DNA of 21,576 bases from Piromyces finnis. Its lineage: Eukaryota; Neocallimastigomycota; Neocallimastigomycetes; Neocallimastigales; Neocallimastigaceae. This document shows positions 19,900 through 21,576 of the stretch, piece after piece; the stretch's first letter is position 1, and every line of letters begins with the position of its first letter. The position numbers and the translations under genes are program-made. Below the pieces are notes generated by a model. The model saw only the letters and a program-made list of their open reading frames with translations, did not search any database and was not told where the DNA came from. The stretch lies in assembly GCA_002104945.1 (NCBI GenBank), contig MCFH01000170.1, positions 1 to 21,576 on the forward strand. The letters are read 5' to 3'.

Positions 19900-20893
19900 A
19901 AATCCTTAATTTCGTCAACTTTATAATATAAAGCCATTATAATTTCTACACATATATATAATTTTTAAATATCATCTATTAATATACCACATTTCATAAA
20001 AATTACACTTAATGTATTTATAACACATAATCTAAATTCTAAATTCATTTGATTTTATTACATACATAATATACTTGATTACAAATTATATTTATCCTTA
20101 CATAACATTATTATTTGTAATATTCAAATTAAATCCTCATACATTGCACCAAGAAATACTTAATTCAACTACTTAGTTTGAAACATAAATAATTAAAATA
20201 TATATTAACAAATTATACATAACAAATTAATTCGAATATATTTAATAGTTACTGCTTTTCTACAAAGCGGATATTCGAAAGAGGATGTCATTTAATAAAT
20301 TTACATAATAAATAAAAAATGCTAATACAAAAATAGCATATATAAGATATTACAATAATAGTAATAATAAAAACAGACTCCTCATATACTTAATTACCTA
20401 TATGTTTCAACTACTATGATTTATACGCAACAATTATGAGTGCATTTAACTATTCAAATTACAAATCAAAATATTCTTAGAATAAAATATTTAGATTTGA
20501 GGGGAAGAATAACCACGATAGTTAAATATAAAACATATATTAACAACTAGTCAATAAATACAAATAGTTAGGATAATATAGTACGTCACGTAATTACTCA
20601 AAGAAATAATACAAGAAAACACAATAAGAAAAATTATCCAAAATAAACCAAATATTATAATACTACGAAAAACAATTAAAACACATAATTTACAACTTTA
20701 AGTTGATAATAAATTAATAACAAATATTTTACTAAAATGCTAAGTTTATAATCCATAATATAAAACATATAAAATAATACCCAAAATTAAGGTTTAAAGT
20801 TTTATCCTAAGAAAAAACGAAATATAATAGGTTTAAACAGTTTATCCAGAAAAACTAAGTATAAAAATCAAGTTTAATAAAATATAATTAAAT
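19900..20893. other. Non-coding interior of the putative LTR element
   Basis: About 1 kb after the cargo gene with no coding-like frame on either strand. It is AT-rich but has fewer homopolymers than the spacers outside the LTRs, with somewhat more C. No integrase, reverse transcriptase or zinc-knuckle signature is visible. Confidence 0.55.
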
Positions 20894-21105
20894 GACGTAA
20901 AAACCAAAGAGTAGTCATAAATAATAAAGACGTAAAACTATGAGTAAACCAAAGTGTTGTCACAAACAATAAAGACGTAAAAACCCATGAGTAAACCTAA
21001 AGTGTTGTCATAATTAATAATAGGATGATGTAAAACCATAAAAGTATTCAATCCTTAAACATATAATAGGATGGTTGTAAATCCAAATGAGTATCCAATC
21101 CAAAT
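20894..21105 (+). repeat. Degenerate tandem repeat, about 45-bp unit, about five copies
   Basis: Successive units begin GACGTAAAA or GATG(A/G)TGTAAA at about 20894, 20929, 20974, 21024 and 21070. Most share a CATGAGTAAACC-like core, and the earlier units end GTTGTCA, followed by TAATAA-like sequence. The first unit is shorter and the last two are more diverged. The array lies about 300 bases before the right LTR, inside the element. Confidence 0.7.
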
Positions 21106-21399
21106 AATTATTTTAAACTTGAATTATTAAAATTACATATTTTAAAGTTTAGTTGTTTTATCCACTAAAAAAGCAATATATAATATAACACATAAATATG
21201 GGTAAATAATATAATTCTTGTAATTATATAAATTCAGGATATATCTAGCAAAATAGTAATAATATAGTTTAATCATTTAGAAATCAATCCATTAAAATGG
21301 TGAATTAAAATTTTAATAGTATAAAATAGTTAGATAATATAGAACATAATAATAGTAGCACATATTCACCAGTAAACCAAATTATTCCTGAAGAATAAT

Positions 21400-21414
21400 T
21401 AGGTTTAAGGGGAA
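21400..21414 (+). promoter_or_regulatory. Putative polypurine tract before the right LTR
   Basis: AGGTTTAAGGGGAA directly abuts the TGTTAG start of the right-hand repeat. A purine run exactly at this place is what plus-strand priming of an LTR element requires, and it is absent before the left copy. This supports a full element in plus orientation rather than two unrelated solo LTRs. Confidence 0.6.
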
Positions 21415-21576
21415 TGTTAGAATATGTGTAACGTGATAAGTTTATAATATACTATGTAATATGTGTCAAACACATTGAAATTTATTTGTACTACATTAAA
21501 TAACATAAGCCATAATTTTAAATCATATAAATACATGTAATTTCACAAATGTAAACATTAGAGTCTTTTAGAACAA
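21415..21576 (+). mobile_element. Right (3') LTR, cut by the window end
   Basis: This copy matches 17345 onward to the last base shown (TTAGAACAA, equal to about 17495-17503 on the left). Differences are mainly single added A or T bases plus one G/T change. The near identity implies a recent insertion. The remainder and the flanking target-site duplication lie beyond the window. Confidence 0.8.

Noticed and set aside
1-21576. CRISPR arrays, bacterial operons or rRNA genes
   Set aside because: No regularly spaced direct repeats with unique spacers, no ribosome-binding-site-led gene strings and no rRNA-like stretch are present. The window is eukaryotic in character.
17345-21576. Two independent solo LTRs flanking an ordinary gene
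   Set aside because: This is possible, but the purine tract abutting only the right repeat and the primer-like site abutting the left one fit a single element better.

Overview
The window reads as nuclear DNA of an anaerobic gut fungus (Neocallimastigomycota). The evidence is the very high A+T content (about four fifths by eye), long gene-poor spacers of homopolymers and AT runs, and a large secreted protein with four copies of the roughly 40-residue fungal dockerin (CBM10-like) module, which is characteristic of the cellulosomes of this phylum. tRNA-derived SINEs and an LTR pair also fit a eukaryotic genome.

Layout. 1-1263 is a near-perfect giant palindrome (arms 1-616 and 650-1263, 33-base loop). 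It carries one unknown gene in both orientations, intact on the left arm and frameshifted on the right. 1264-5658 holds broken minus-strand coding sequence: a giant-virus (NCLDV) D6/D11-like superfamily 2 helicase at about 3350-5658 and a further decayed coding stretch at about 1885-2755. A complete SINE with target-site duplications (2769-3333) separates them. 5659-7599 is spacer with a tRNA-like relic, a decayed SINE relative and a second complete SINE (6892-7465). 7600-8369 is a plus-strand gene with a short Cys/His motif of a kind common in giant-virus proteins. 8370-10261 is empty. 10262-14271 (minus) is one large gene, broken by four frameshifts. It encodes a secreted PI-PLC-like phosphodiesterase followed by alternating beta-trefoil (ricin-type) and dockerin modules. 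14502-15239 (minus) is a type I membrane protein with duplicated cysteine modules. From 17345 a direct repeat beginning TGTTAG recurs at 21415, preceded there by a purine tract, so 17345-21576 looks like an LTR element. No polymerase gene is visible inside it. Instead it holds a frameshifted gene for a secreted, cysteine-rich protein with an LRAT/NlpC-like domain.

How the pieces fit. The dockerin protein would be secreted and docked to the fungal cellulosome, where its trefoil modules could bind glycans and the catalytic domain could cleave inositol phospholipids or GPI anchors. The helicase and perhaps the Cys/His gene look like remnants of an integrated large DNA virus, later hit by a SINE. 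The right end is a retroelement that seems to carry host-type cargo.

Caution on sequence quality. The palindrome arms, the two SINEs and the two LTRs differ almost only by one- or two-base indels, with next to no substitutions. Most frameshifts I traced in coding regions are explained by a single missing base. Many apparent pseudogenes here may therefore be intact genes in an under-polished long-read assembly, and the palindrome at the window edge may be a fold-back read artefact.
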